Source: an uncultured Pseudomonadota bacterium
Lineage (GTDB): Bacteria > Pseudomonadota > Alphaproteobacteria > Rs-D84
DNA length: 21,549 nucleotides
Direction: 5' to 3'
NCBI GenBank assembly: GCA_947169505.1
Contig: CAMVPZ010000003.1
Coordinates: 1 to 21,549, forward strand
Position numbers and translations under genes: made by a program. Of this stretch, positions 1-7,681 are shown piece after piece (the first letter of the stretch is position 1; every line of letters begins with the position of its first letter). The notes under the pieces are model-generated. The model did no database searches. It saw only the letters and a program-made list of their open reading frames with translations, and was not told the origin of the DNA.

Positions 1-1
1 A

Positions 2-724
2 ACGATATTTTCATTCAAAGATTATTGTCGTAAATGTGACGTGTTTATGATGGACGATGTTTGTGCGCTGGCTGGTAAACGTGCAAGTACAGATGAATTT
101 ATACAATTATTGGTGGATTTAAAAAATGCTGGAAAAACTGTTGTTGTGACATCGAATGTTGCACCAAATGCATTAAATGGTTTTGACAGACGTATACAGT
201 CTTTGTTGGCATCTGGATTGGTTGTTGATGTCGTTGCACCAAATGCGTTTGTTCGTCGTTCTATGTTGTTGCGTGCCGGTGTTAAAGGTGATGTTGCCGA
301 AGAATTATCCAAAAGAATTGCTGCAGATGGGCATTTGGTAAATGGGATTATCAATAAAATAAATACATATACTGAATTGATGGGCGAAAGTGTCGACATG
401 AATGTTGCTTTGCATTTGTTGGGTGATGTATTGGTAAAAAGCAAAACACCAATTGCAATGGTAAAGGCAATGTGTGAAAAAATGTCTGTGTCATATGATG
501 AAATTTGTGGTAATTCCAGAACACGTCGTTTGGTACGTGCACGTCAAATCATGATGGCAACATTAAAAGAAGTGACAAATTTATCTTTGACAGAAATTGG
601 CAATGTTTGTGGTGGTCGTGATCATGCGACGGTTGTTTATGCGCTGAACCAAATCGAAAGTCAAAAATCCACAGATTTAATCTTGGGTGCAGAAATTGCC
701 GATATGGTGAAATTGTGCAAATAA
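2..724 (+). CDS. dnaA: Chromosomal replication initiator DnaA (3' part, 5' end outside window)
   Basis: The frame is open from the first bases of the window, so the gene enters from the left; the GTG at 41 is internal. Seen: the residues before it match the conserved stretch leading to Walker B (FMMDD), followed by the sensor 1 region (VVVTSN), the box VII region (RRIQSLLASGL), the lid, and a complete C-terminal helix-turn-helix domain IV with the signature GGRDHATV, which binds DnaA boxes. Domain IV identifies DnaA rather than Hda, which lacks it. Known of the family: DnaA-ATP oligomerises at oriC and unwinds it. Odd: by eye alignment to E. coli DnaA, sensor 1 Asp is Asn (TSN), the arginine-finger Arg of the SRF motif is Leu, and the sensor 2 Arg is His, while Walker B and domain IV are kept. 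The gene ends at a strong hairpin shared with dnaJ. Whether a second dnaA exists in the genome cannot be seen. Confidence 0.88.
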   Translation, partial: TIFSFKDYCRKCDVFMMDDVCALAGKRASTDEFIQLLVDLKNAGKTVVVTSNVAPNALNGFDRRIQSLLASGLVVDVVAPNAFVRRSMLLRAGVKGDVAEELSKRIAADGHLVNGIINKINTYTELMGESVDMNVALHLLGDVLVKSKTPIAMVKAMCEKMSVSYDEICGNSRTRRLVRARQIMMATLKEVTNLSLTEIGNVCGGRDHATVVYALNQIESQKSTDLILGAEIADMVKLCK

Positions 725-760
725 AAGTTTTGTTCAAAAGAACAAGAAAAGAGGAGAAAG

Positions 761-793
761 AAAACAACCCGCAGGAAACCTGCGGGTTGTTTT
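761..793. terminator. Bidirectional rho-independent terminator between dnaA and dnaJ
   Basis: A perfect 15-bp inverted repeat (761-775 with 779-793) with a 3-nt AAA loop; the GC-rich part is ACCCGCAGG/CCTGCGGGT. The outer A/T tracts give a U-run on either strand, so it can end dnaA from the left and dnaJ from the right. Confidence 0.92.
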
Positions 794-800
794 TTATAAA

Positions 801-1934
801 TTAAAACCAACTTTTTTTGCCGGATTTTATATCTGCAAATTCGTTTAATGCTTTCTTTTGTTTTTCTGTCAATTTCTTTGGGATTATAATCCCGATTTCC
901 AAATACAAATCACCAAAGCCACCACGACCTGTTGGCATACCATGGCCACGGACACGTAATTTTTCGCCAACCTGGGTTCCAGATGGAATCTTTACAGATA
1001 ATTTTTTATCATCAATTGTTTCAATTTCTATTTCGCCACCCAAAGCCAACGTTGCGAAATCCATATCCATATGCATTAATAAATCGTTCCCAATGCGTTC
1101 AAATTTTTTGTCTGGACGGATGCGGACATCAACGTAAAAATCACCGGGTGTTCCACCGTTTGGGGCGGCTTCGCCCATGCCAGCCATACGTAATCTTGTG
1201 CCATCCATAATTCCAGCCGGAATTTTTACATCCAAAGTTCGTTGTTTGTTTACTGTTCCGCTTCCTTCACATGCGCTGCATTTTTTATCAATTTTTTTGC
1301 CCAATCCATGACAATCTGGACATGGGGTTTCAACCGCAAAAAATCCCTGACGTGCATGAACGTATCCAGTACCACCACATGTAGAACAGGTTTTTGCAGG
1401 TTTGCCGTCTGCTGTTCCATGTCCATCACATTTTTCACATTTGACAGCACTGGTAAATTTTATTGTATGTGTTGTGCCGAAAAAAGCATCCCGTAAATCA
1501 ATTACTATCTCATCCAATAAATCACGTCCACGATTTTGACGGCGTTCTTCAGCACCAAAGCCGCCAGCACCGCCAAATCCAAAACCACGCATGGCTTCAC
1601 GTAAAATATCTTCCATTCCGCCCATGTCGCCACCACCCATATTGAAATGGAATCCGCCATTACCAAATGGATTGCCGTTAAATCCAGCGCCTGCGCTGGC
1701 GCCATTTCCACCAGCAAATGCCGCATCACCGAATCGGTCGTATGCTGCACGTTTTTGCGGGTCTTTTAAAATATCAAAAGCATTATTTACTTCTTTGAAT
1801 TTTTCTTCGGCTGTTTTATCCCCCGGGTTTTTATCGGGATGATATTTCATAACCAATTTATGATATGCTTTTTTTATGTCTGTATCACTGGCATCTTTAG
1901 AAACACCAAGGATTTCATAAGGATTTTTGTTCAT
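801..1934 (-). CDS. dnaJ: Chaperone protein DnaJ (Hsp40)
   Basis: Co-chaperone that delivers unfolded substrates to DnaK and stimulates its ATPase. Full-length type I layout is visible: N-terminal J domain with the HPD tripeptide (KYHPDKNPG), a Gly/Phe-rich linker (roughly residues 75-130), a zinc-finger region with four CxxCxGxG-type repeats ([32 protein letters not shown]), and a C-terminal substrate-binding domain. About 377 residues, normal for the family. I chose the ATG at 1934 ([11 protein letters not shown]) because DnaJ normally has only three to five residues before YEILGV; a GTG at 1946 would add four residues. dnaK is not adjacent. It is divergent from parE across 150 bp that hold a heat-shock-like promoter. 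Confidence 0.97.
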   Translation of the reverse strand: MNKNPYEILGVSKDASDTDIKKAYHKLVMKYHPDKNPGDKTAEEKFKEVNNAFDILKDPQKRAAYDRFGDAAFAGGNGASAGAGFNGNPFGNGGFHFNMGGGDMGGMEDILREAMRGFGFGGAGGFGAEERRQNRGRDLLDEIVIDLRDAFFGTTHTIKFTSAVKCEKCDGHGTADGKPAKTCSTCGGTGYVHARQGFFAVETPCPDCHGLGKKIDKKCSACEGSGTVNKQRTLDVKIPAGIMDGTRLRMAGMGEAAPNGGTPGDFYVDVRIRPDKKFERIGNDLLMHMDMDFATLALGGEIEIETIDDKKLSVKIPSGTQVGEKLRVRGHGMPTGRGGFGDLYLEIGIIIPKKLTEKQKKALNEFADIKSGKKSWF

Positions 1935-1965
1935 AATTTTACCCACTTGATTATTTCAGTAATAA

Positions 1966-1995
1966 ATATATAGGTATATTATATTAGAAATCAAG
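1966..1995 (-). promoter_or_regulatory. Candidate heat-shock (RpoH/sigma32-type) promoter of dnaJ
   Basis: Read on the minus strand: CTTGATT (1995-1989), a 14-nt spacer, then CCTATATAT (1974-1966), about 32 nt upstream of the dnaJ ATG. This resembles sigma32 promoters (CTTGAAA, 11-15 nt, CCCCATnT; alphaproteobacterial versions have a less C-rich -10). The match is by eye, and an overlapping TATAAT at about 1977-1982 could serve the main sigma factor instead. Confidence 0.45.
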
Positions 1996-2048
1996 CCCGA
2001 AAAAACACTATTTTTTTGCTGTTTTTTGGGGATAAAGAATAGTTTCAC

Positions 2049-2077
2049 TTGATAAAATCGTAAAAATGGTTTAATAA
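2049..2077 (+). promoter_or_regulatory. Candidate sigma70-type promoter of parE
   Basis: TTGATA (2049-2054), a 17-nt spacer and TAATAA (2072-2077). Predicted transcription start is near 2084, which leaves a very short leader before the parE start. Confidence 0.5.
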
Positions 2078-2102
2078 TACCGTTGTTGATATGGGAAAGA
2101 TG

Positions 2103-4067
2103 ATGAATAAATACGATGCTTCGGATATTGAGGTTTTAGAAGGCTTAGAGCCAGTACGGTTGCGCCCGGGTATGTATATTGGGGGGACGGACGAAAAGGC
2201 ATGGCATCATTTGCCTGTTGAAATTATGGATAATTCTATTGACGAAGCGGTGGCTGGTTTTGCAAAAAAGATAGTTGTTAATTTGATTGATGCAAAAACC
2301 ATAGAAATTATTGATGATGGTCGTGGAATCCCTGTTGATGAACATCCTAAATATCCTGGGAAATCTGCTTTGGAAGTGATTCTTACTACACTTCATTCGG
2401 GGGGAAAGTTCAATAATAATGTTTATAAAACCAGTGGTGGTTTGCATGGGGTGGGAAGTGCTGTTGTAAATGCGCTTTCTTCAAGTATGGATGTTGTGAT
2501 TTCCAGGGATGGTTATGAATGGCATCAAACTTTTTCACGTGGAAAAGTGACCAGTCCCATAGCAAAAGGCAATCCAACCAAAGCGCATGGAACAAAAATA
2601 AAATTTACATTGGATGATAAAATTTTCGGTGAAAACGCTGTATTCAAGCCGGTTAAAATTTATCGTATGGCACGTGCAAAATCTTTTTTGTCTCGTGGGG
2701 TTAAAATCGAATGGCATTGTAATCCGGCGCTGATTACCGAAGATATGAATATCGAATCGGATAAAGTTTTTTATTACCCAAATGGTGTGGCGGATTTTGT
2801 TGCAGAAAAAACAGATTCTAAACCAAAAATTTTACCAAAGATTTTTTCTGGTTCTGTAGATTTTCCAGATGACAGTGGTCGTGTTGAATGGGCGTTGACT
2901 GTTTTGACTGATGAAAATGGGGCTGCTTCGGATGACGGATTTTTTGCTTCGTATTGCAATACGATTGCGACAATAGATGGCGGAACGCATGAAAATGGAT
3001 TCAAGGCTGCAATAACCAAAGGTTTAAAGGCATATGGTGAAAAGGTTAATAACAAAGCGGCGGCGTCTATTATTGGTGAAGATGTGTTTGATTCTGTTGC
3101 TGCAATAGTTTCTGTGTTTTATAAAACACCACAATTTTTGGGACAAACTAAAGAAAAATTATCTAATCCTGAAATTGCCAGATATACAGAAAACGCTTTA
3201 CGTGATCCATGGGAAATGTTTTTGGCGTCTGATCCCAAAACTGCAAATGCGTTGTTGGATTTTGTTGTGAATCTGGCAAACGCACGTATCAAGACAAAGC
3301 AGGTCAAAGATGTTGCACGAAAAACACCGACCAAAAGAATACGTATGCCGGCCAAATTGGCAGATTGTTCGAAACATGGTGTGGATGGAACCGAATTATT
3401 TATTGTTGAGGGAGAGTCGGCTGGCGGAACCGCCAAACAGGCACGGGACAGGGCAACCCAAGCCATTATGCCTTTGCGTGGAAAAGTGTTAAATGTGTTA
3501 TCTAATTCCGATGAAAAATTCAGTGCGAATCGCGAATTGAATGATTTGATTGATATCATTGGTGCCGGCACTGTGAAAGATTGGGACGATTCGAAATTAC
3601 GATATGAAAAAATTATTGTTATGACTGATGCTGATGTTGACGGCAGTCATATTGCATCGCTTTTGATGGCATTTTTCTATCAATATATGCCACAATTAAT
3701 TTATGGTGGACATTTATATTTGTCTTGTCCGCCACTTTATAAATTAACATGTGGAACGGAATCTATTTATGTTGATACGGATGAAGAATTGGAAGATTTG
3801 AAAAACAATAAATATAAAAATAAAAAAATTGAAATCTCTCGATTCAAAGGTTTGGGTGAAATGATGCCAAATCAATTAAAAGAAACTACTATGTCACCAA
3901 AAACTCGTCGGCTTATTCGTGTTGATTTACCGCCAAAGACAGAAGAAGGTTTGGAAGATACAGAAAAAACAAAAACACTGGTTTATGATTTGATGGGTAA
4001 AAAACCAGAATTTCGTTTTAAATTTATAACCGAGCATGCACAATTTGTAAAAGATTTATTTGTATAA
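2103..4067 (+). CDS. parE: DNA topoisomerase IV subunit B (ParE)
   Basis: ATPase subunit of the type IIA topoisomerase that, with ParC, decatenates daughter chromosomes. Seen: a GHKL ATPase fold with the N box (EIMDNSIDEAV), DGRGIP and GGLHGVGSAVVNAL, then a transducer domain, then a TOPRIM domain with EGESAGG and DADVDG, and the C-terminal RFKGLGEMMP. The opening IEVLEGLEPVRLRPGMYIGG followed by TDEKAWHHL, and LKETTMSPKTR near the end, are ParE-like rather than GyrB-like; the length (about 655) and lack of a GyrB insert agree. I prefer the ATG at 2103 because GGGA (2093-2096) lies 6 nt upstream as a ribosome site; ATGs at 2091 and 2100 are possible. parC is not in the window. GyrB is the alternative, less likely. 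Confidence 0.87.
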   Translation: MNKYDASDIEVLEGLEPVRLRPGMYIGGTDEKAWHHLPVEIMDNSIDEAVAGFAKKIVVNLIDAKTIEIIDDGRGIPVDEHPKYPGKSALEVILTTLHSGGKFNNNVYKTSGGLHGVGSAVVNALSSSMDVVISRDGYEWHQTFSRGKVTSPIAKGNPTKAHGTKIKFTLDDKIFGENAVFKPVKIYRMARAKSFLSRGVKIEWHCNPALITEDMNIESDKVFYYPNGVADFVAEKTDSKPKILPKIFSGSVDFPDDSGRVEWALTVLTDENGAASDDGFFASYCNTIATIDGGTHENGFKAAITKGLKAYGEKVNNKAAASIIGEDVFDSVAAIVSVFYKTPQFLGQTKEKLSNPEIARYTENALRDPWEMFLASDPKTANALLDFVVNLANARIKTKQVKDVARKTPTKRIRMPAKLADCSKHGVDGTELFIVEGESAGGTAKQARDRATQAIMPLRGKVLNVLSNSDEKFSANRELNDLIDIIGAGTVKDWDDSKLRYEKIIVMTDADVDGSHIASLLMAFFYQYMPQLIYGGHLYLSCPPLYKLTCGTESIYVDTDEELEDLKNNKYKNKKIEISRFKGLGEMMPNQLKETTMSPKTRRLIRVDLPPKTEEGLEDTEKTKTLVYDLMGKKPEFRFKFITEHAQFVKDLFV

Positions 4068-4087
4068 TAAAAATTGTTGTATACGAC

Positions 4088-4113
4088 AAAATCCGCCGTA
4101 CAAGCGGATTTTT
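4088..4113. terminator. Terminator shared by parE and the uvrC-pgsA operon
   Basis: Nine-bp stem AAAATCCGC (4088-4096) / GCGGATTTT (4104-4112) with a 7-nt loop, lying between the convergent parE and pgsA. A/T tracts on both sides allow use from either strand. It is preceded by the near-palindrome TTGTTGTATACGACAA at 4074-4089. Confidence 0.75.
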
Positions 4114-4139
4114 ACGATTGTTATTATATTCTGTTTTTA

Positions 4140-4739
4140 TTATTTTATTTTCTTTAATTTTTGTGCAAATGTGAATGTGTATTGGGTTGCACTCCAAAGA
4201 GATGCGACCAATGCAAACCATAAACTGAATATTCCAATTTTAGGTAAGACGTAAATCAAATAAAATATTACACGATTATCTGTTTCCGGGGTCACAGATG
4301 CAAATATTGCAAACCACAACAAAAATGCGGATATTGCAATCATTTGTATAGTTGTTTTTATTTTACCCATTGAAAAACGTGCCTTTGGTACAGGCATTTC
4401 TATTTTTTGTGTGCCTAAAAATTCGCGTAAACCACTGATGTACAATTCACGGGCAATCATTATTATTACAGGGACAACTATGTACCAAACAGGTCCCATG
4501 ATGGTTAACATAATTAATGTATTGCATACCAATAATTTATCACCAATATGATCCAAAACCCCACCAAGTTTTGAACAACATTTATATTTACGTGCCAAAT
4601 ATCCATCAAACCAATCGGAAATCGCACCCAATGCGAATAATATAAATGTGACCCATGGCCAATTAAACATAATTGTAAATATAATCGCAAATGCAGCCAT
4701 TATGCGAAATATTGATAAAAAATTAACAAATATTTTCAT
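4140..4739 (-). CDS. pgsA: CDP-diacylglycerol--glycerol-3-phosphate 3-phosphatidyltransferase
   Basis: Inner-membrane enzyme that joins CDP-diacylglycerol and glycerol-3-phosphate to make phosphatidylglycerophosphate, the precursor of phosphatidylglycerol and cardiolipin. The full CDP-alcohol phosphotransferase signature D-G-x2-A-R-x8-G-x3-D-x3-D is present: D45 G46, A49 R50, G59, D63, D67. Several hydrophobic helices and a length of 199 residues fit PgsA. The ATG at 4739 has an AAGGAG ribosome site 7-8 nt upstream. It follows uvrC by 35 bp on the same strand; uvrC-pgsA adjacency is common in proteobacteria, which supports PgsA over other family members such as PssA. Confidence 0.9.
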   Translation of the reverse strand: MKIFVNFLSIFRIMAAFAIIFTIMFNWPWVTFILFALGAISDWFDGYLARKYKCCSKLGGVLDHIGDKLLVCNTLIMLTIMGPVWYIVVPVIIMIARELYISGLREFLGTQKIEMPVPKARFSMGKIKTTIQMIAISAFLLWFAIFASVTPETDNRVIFYLIYVLPKIGIFSLWFALVASLWSATQYTFTFAQKLKKIK

Positions 4740-4774
4740 TTTTTTCTCCTTGTTTGTTGTTTTTATTATATCAT

Positions 4775-6193
4775 TTATGAATGGAAATATGCATATATTT
4801 TTTTAGCGGCACTTTTTCCCAATCCAGGAACGTTAAGCAAAGATTTTAAATCTGCATCCATTATTGAACGCACAGAACCGTAATGTTGTAAAAGTTGTTT
4901 TTTGCGAATCGGGCCAATACCTTCGATTTCATCTAAACAAGATGCAGTTAGTTGTTTTGCACGTTTTGCACGATGATATGTTATAACAAACCTGTGTGCT
5001 TCATCACGAACAGCACGTAAAAGTAAAAACAAATCGCTGTCTTTTGGCAGGTTTCGATTTTCAGTACCATCTGGCATTATAAAATGTTCATCACCATTTC
5101 GCACAACACCTTTTACTACGCCCAATACAGGAATTTTTCCGTTTGATACCGTATTTGCGATATTCCATTGCGCACGACCACCGTCTACGATTATTAAATC
5201 AAGATGGGGGTTATCTTTGATTGCACGAGTTATAAATTCTTCCATCATTGCGATATCGTTTCCGGCACGTTTCATGTCTTGTAATTTGAAATGACGGTAT
5301 GATGATTTTGTAAAACCGTCATGACCAAAAGCAATCATCGCGCCCACAGGTTGTTTCCCAAACAAATGTGAATTATCAAAAACCCCGACAGAGTTTAATT
5401 TTATTCCCAACCACTGTTCCAATTCTGATACATTTTTATCCCATTGTAAATTTGGTGTATACGACAGATTCTGTCGTATACCACGATTTGACGTGTTTGT
5501 TAATGCGATTATTTTATCACGTATAATGGCGGCATTTTCGAAATCCGTTTTGTCTGAAAAATCTTGCATAATTTTTGTTAAATCTGCAATTATGGGTTCA
5601 CTGTCGCCGGTTAAAATACGACGTGCCAATTGAACATTTTTATCGTAATCAGTTTGTTGGATACAGCAGGGTGCACTGCAGCGACCAATTTGATATAGTA
5701 AGCATGGACGAACACGATTTTTCATAAAAGTATCATTACATGTTCTTATTTTACATACACGTTGTATTGTTTTTATTGTGTCGTTTAACGCATGTACAGA
5801 CGGATATGGTCCAAAAACATCTTTTTTTTGTGATATTTTACCACGAAATTTCAAAAGACGTGGAAATTCATGTTTTGTTAATGCCAACATAGGATACATT
5901 TTTCCGTCTGTCAGCATAATATTGTATTTTGGTTTTAATGTTTTTATTAATTTCTGCTCCAAAATCAAAGCATCTTGTTCGGTTGCAGTGATTTCCCATT
6001 CAACATGTTTGGCCAATAATCGCATCACCTGTTTATGATTTTCAAGTTTAGAAACATCGATGTATTGGCGCAGACGATTCAATAAATTTTTTGCTTTACC
6101 AACATATAAAAGATTATTTTCCCCGTCATACATTTTGTATATCCCGGGTGACATAGGAGCGTTTTCTATTAAATCTCTAAATTGAATATTCAT
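4775..6193 (-). CDS. uvrC: Excinuclease ABC subunit C (UvrC), compact form
   Basis: Nuclease of nucleotide excision repair that cuts on both sides of a UvrB-bound lesion. Seen in order: GIY-YIG domain (GIY 17-19, YVGKA 30-34, R39, E79) for the 3' cut; a four-cysteine cluster (C152, C164, C172, C176) matching the Fe-S ligands of UvrC; a UVR helical hairpin (about 203-237) that binds UvrB; an RNase H-like domain with FDNSH (D273), VDGG (D337) and DEAHRF (H400) for the 5' cut; and C-terminal helix-hairpin-helix repeats (421-472). It is 472 residues against about 600 usually. The loss lies between the UVR motif and DNSH, only some 36 residues here, so the N-terminal part of the RNase H-like half is missing while catalytic residues remain. 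No frameshift is seen. Confidence 0.93.
   Translation of the reverse strand: MNIQFRDLIENAPMSPGIYKMYDGENNLLYVGKAKNLLNRLRQYIDVSKLENHKQVMRLLAKHVEWEITATEQDALILEQKLIKTLKPKYNIMLTDGKMYPMLALTKHEFPRLLKFRGKISQKKDVFGPYPSVHALNDTIKTIQRVCKIRTCNDTFMKNRVRPCLLYQIGRCSAPCCIQQTDYDKNVQLARRILTGDSEPIIADLTKIMQDFSDKTDFENAAIIRDKIIALTNTSNRGIRQNLSYTPNLQWDKNVSELEQWLGIKLNSVGVFDNSHLFGKQPVGAMIAFGHDGFTKSSYRHFKLQDMKRAGNDIAMMEEFITRAIKDNPHLDLIIVDGGRAQWNIANTVSNGKIPVLGVVKGVVRNGDEHFIMPDGTENRNLPKDSDLFLLLRAVRDEAHRFVITYHRAKRAKQLTASCLDEIEGIGPIRKKQLLQHYGSVRSIMDADLKSLLNVPGLGKSAAKKIYAYFHS
5457..5481. repeat. Perfect inverted repeat inside uvrC
   Basis: GTATACGACAG (5457-5467) and its exact reverse complement (5471-5481) with a 3-nt loop. 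It sits in the shortened linker between the UVR motif and the nuclease domain (residues about 238-246 of UvrC). The 10-mer GTATACGACA also occurs at 4079-4088 after parE. Confidence 0.7.
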
Positions 6194-6242
6194 GAATTAT
6201 ATGATATTATATAAAATATAAAAATCAAATAGAGGTGAAAAA

Positions 6243-6704
6243 ATGAGACAAGAATCTGGTCGTTCAATGATAGAAATGGTTGGCGTATTGGCAATTATGG
6301 GTATGCTAACTGCAACTGCGTTTGCTTTGATTTCTTTGGGTATAAACAGACAAAAACAATCACGGGTCACTGATGATATTGTGACAATTGTTTCCGGGGT
6401 CCGCAGTCTGTTAGTGGATTATGATGATTTTTCAAACATTGACAATTCTACTATTTTTGCAGCTATGTCTGTAAGCAATAAAAATCCATATGGTGGAACA
6501 TATGAATTGGCTGTGAATCCATCAAATACACGTCAATTTATTGTGCGTATAAATGGGTTGTCAAAATCTGATTGTGAGGCATTAGTGACAAAAGCATGGA
6601 CTGAATCTGTTGGCTATATTGCTTCGGATCACAAAGAAAGTGGTGCCACGGGTAATTGTGTTGATGGAAACGATAATGTTGTTTCCATTACGTATGGTGA
6701 ATAA
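6243..6704 (+). CDS. Type IV prepilin-like protein (probably type IVb/PilS-like)
   Basis: Predicted pilin or pseudopilin subunit. Seen: a short leader MRQESG, then RSMIEMVGVLAIMG leading into a hydrophobic helix: the prepilin peptidase motif with Gly at -1 and Glu at +5 of the mature protein. The globular part (about residues 35-153) ends with two cysteines (SDCEAL, GNCVDG) that could form the C-terminal disulfide loop of type IV pilins; the layout recalls the PilS family of type IVb pilins. A GAGGTG ribosome site lies just before the ATG. No prepilin peptidase, pilus ATPase, platform protein or secretin is nearby; instead it leads a run of rluC, asmA and cdaA with gaps of 3-11 nt. Exact function unknown. 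Confidence 0.75.
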   Translation: MRQESGRSMIEMVGVLAIMGMLTATAFALISLGINRQKQSRVTDDIVTIVSGVRSLLVDYDDFSNIDNSTIFAAMSVSNKNPYGGTYELAVNPSNTRQFIVRINGLSKSDCEALVTKAWTESVGYIASDHKESGATGNCVDGNDNVVSITYGE

Positions 6705-6707
6705 TTT

Positions 6708-7670
6708 ATGGCGGAATTTATTACTATTTCTGATGCGGAATCCGGAATGCGTTTGTTGCGGTGGTTTTTGCGACATTATCCAGCGATGTTGCAACGTGAT
6801 TTTTATAAACTTTGTCGTGGTGGACAAATAAGAATTAATTCATCACGGTGTAAAGGAATGGAGATATTAACCGCTGGGGATAAAGTTCGAATACCGCCAA
6901 CACTGAAGTCTTTTCAACATGTCGAAAAAACAGAAAATGGCGAAAGGTATTCATTGACGGATTTAGAAAAATTGCGTAAATGCATAATACACGATGATGC
7001 TGATATAGTTGTTTTTAATAAGCCTGCTGGATTGGCAGTGCAGGGTGGAACAGGAATAAAAAAATCTGTGGATAAAATGGCAGCTGCTTTGTTTCCGTAT
7101 GACAAAATATCTTTGGTTCACAGAATAGACAGAGAAACCAGTGGTTTGTTAGTGGTGGCAAAAAATCAAAAGGCTGCTCAAGATTTGTCAAAACAATTTC
7201 AAAACAAAACCGCACACAAAGAATATTTGGCTTTATTACAAGGTGTTGTTGCCGAAAAATCGGGCACGATAGAAAATTATGTTGCCAAAGGTCGGGTTTA
7301 TGAAGATTTTGCAAAAATTCCCGATAATGCTGGTGCGCAGCGTGCAATCACGGAATATAAGGTTTTGGGGGAAGCTTCTGGTTTGTTAACATGGATTTTG
7401 TTTTCGCCAAAAACAGGGCGAACACATCAATTAAGATTGCACAGTGCTTTTTCTTTGCATGCACCGATTGTAGGGGATGATTTATATGGAAATCGAGAAA
7501 ATAGATTAGATGGTGTTTTTGGTTCTGTTTTAAACACACAAAAATTATTTTTATTTGCATATAAGATAACTTTAAGGCATCCTGGGAATAATAAAGAAAT
7601 GACTTTTTATGCCGATGTGCCAGATTTTATGCAATCAGTGATAAAGTTTTTCGAATTTAAATTGCCATAA
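6708..7670 (+). CDS. rluC: RluC/RluA-family 23S rRNA pseudouridine synthase
   Basis: Converts specific uridines of 23S rRNA to pseudouridine. Seen: an N-terminal S4-like RNA-binding domain (about residues 10-70, with FYKLCRGGQIRIN), then the catalytic domain with NKPAGLAVQGGTG and the family signature HRIDRETSGLLV (138-149), whose D141 is the catalytic Asp; later GRTHQLRLH is the conserved RxHQIR-type motif. Length 320 fits RluC/RluD. I favour RluC over RluD from the overall S4 plus KPAGLAVQGG pattern, but the target sites cannot be told from sequence. The start is 3 nt after the pilin-like gene, suggesting coupled translation. Confidence 0.85.
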   Translation: MAEFITISDAESGMRLLRWFLRHYPAMLQRDFYKLCRGGQIRINSSRCKGMEILTAGDKVRIPPTLKSFQHVEKTENGERYSLTDLEKLRKCIIHDDADIVVFNKPAGLAVQGGTGIKKSVDKMAAALFPYDKISLVHRIDRETSGLLVVAKNQKAAQDLSKQFQNKTAHKEYLALLQGVVAEKSGTIENYVAKGRVYEDFAKIPDNAGAQRAITEYKVLGEASGLLTWILFSPKTGRTHQLRLHSAFSLHAPIVGDDLYGNRENRLDGVFGSVLNTQKLFLFAYKITLRHPGNNKEMTFYADVPDFMQSVIKFFEFKLP

Positions 7671-7681
7671 GGTGAAGAATT

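Noticed and set aside
1..2102. Replication origin next to dnaA
   Set aside because: No cluster of TTATNCACA-type DnaA boxes was seen in the spacers at 725-800 or 1947-2090, or next to dnaN. The AT-rich spacer alone is not enough.
1935..2108. Identical-looking starts MGKIMNK (dnaJ) and MGKMMNK (parE) as shared ancestry
   Set aside because: These residues come from G/A-rich bases just ahead of the likelier internal ATGs (ribosome-site-like GGGA in parE), so the similarity is probably untranslated leader, not a protein motif.
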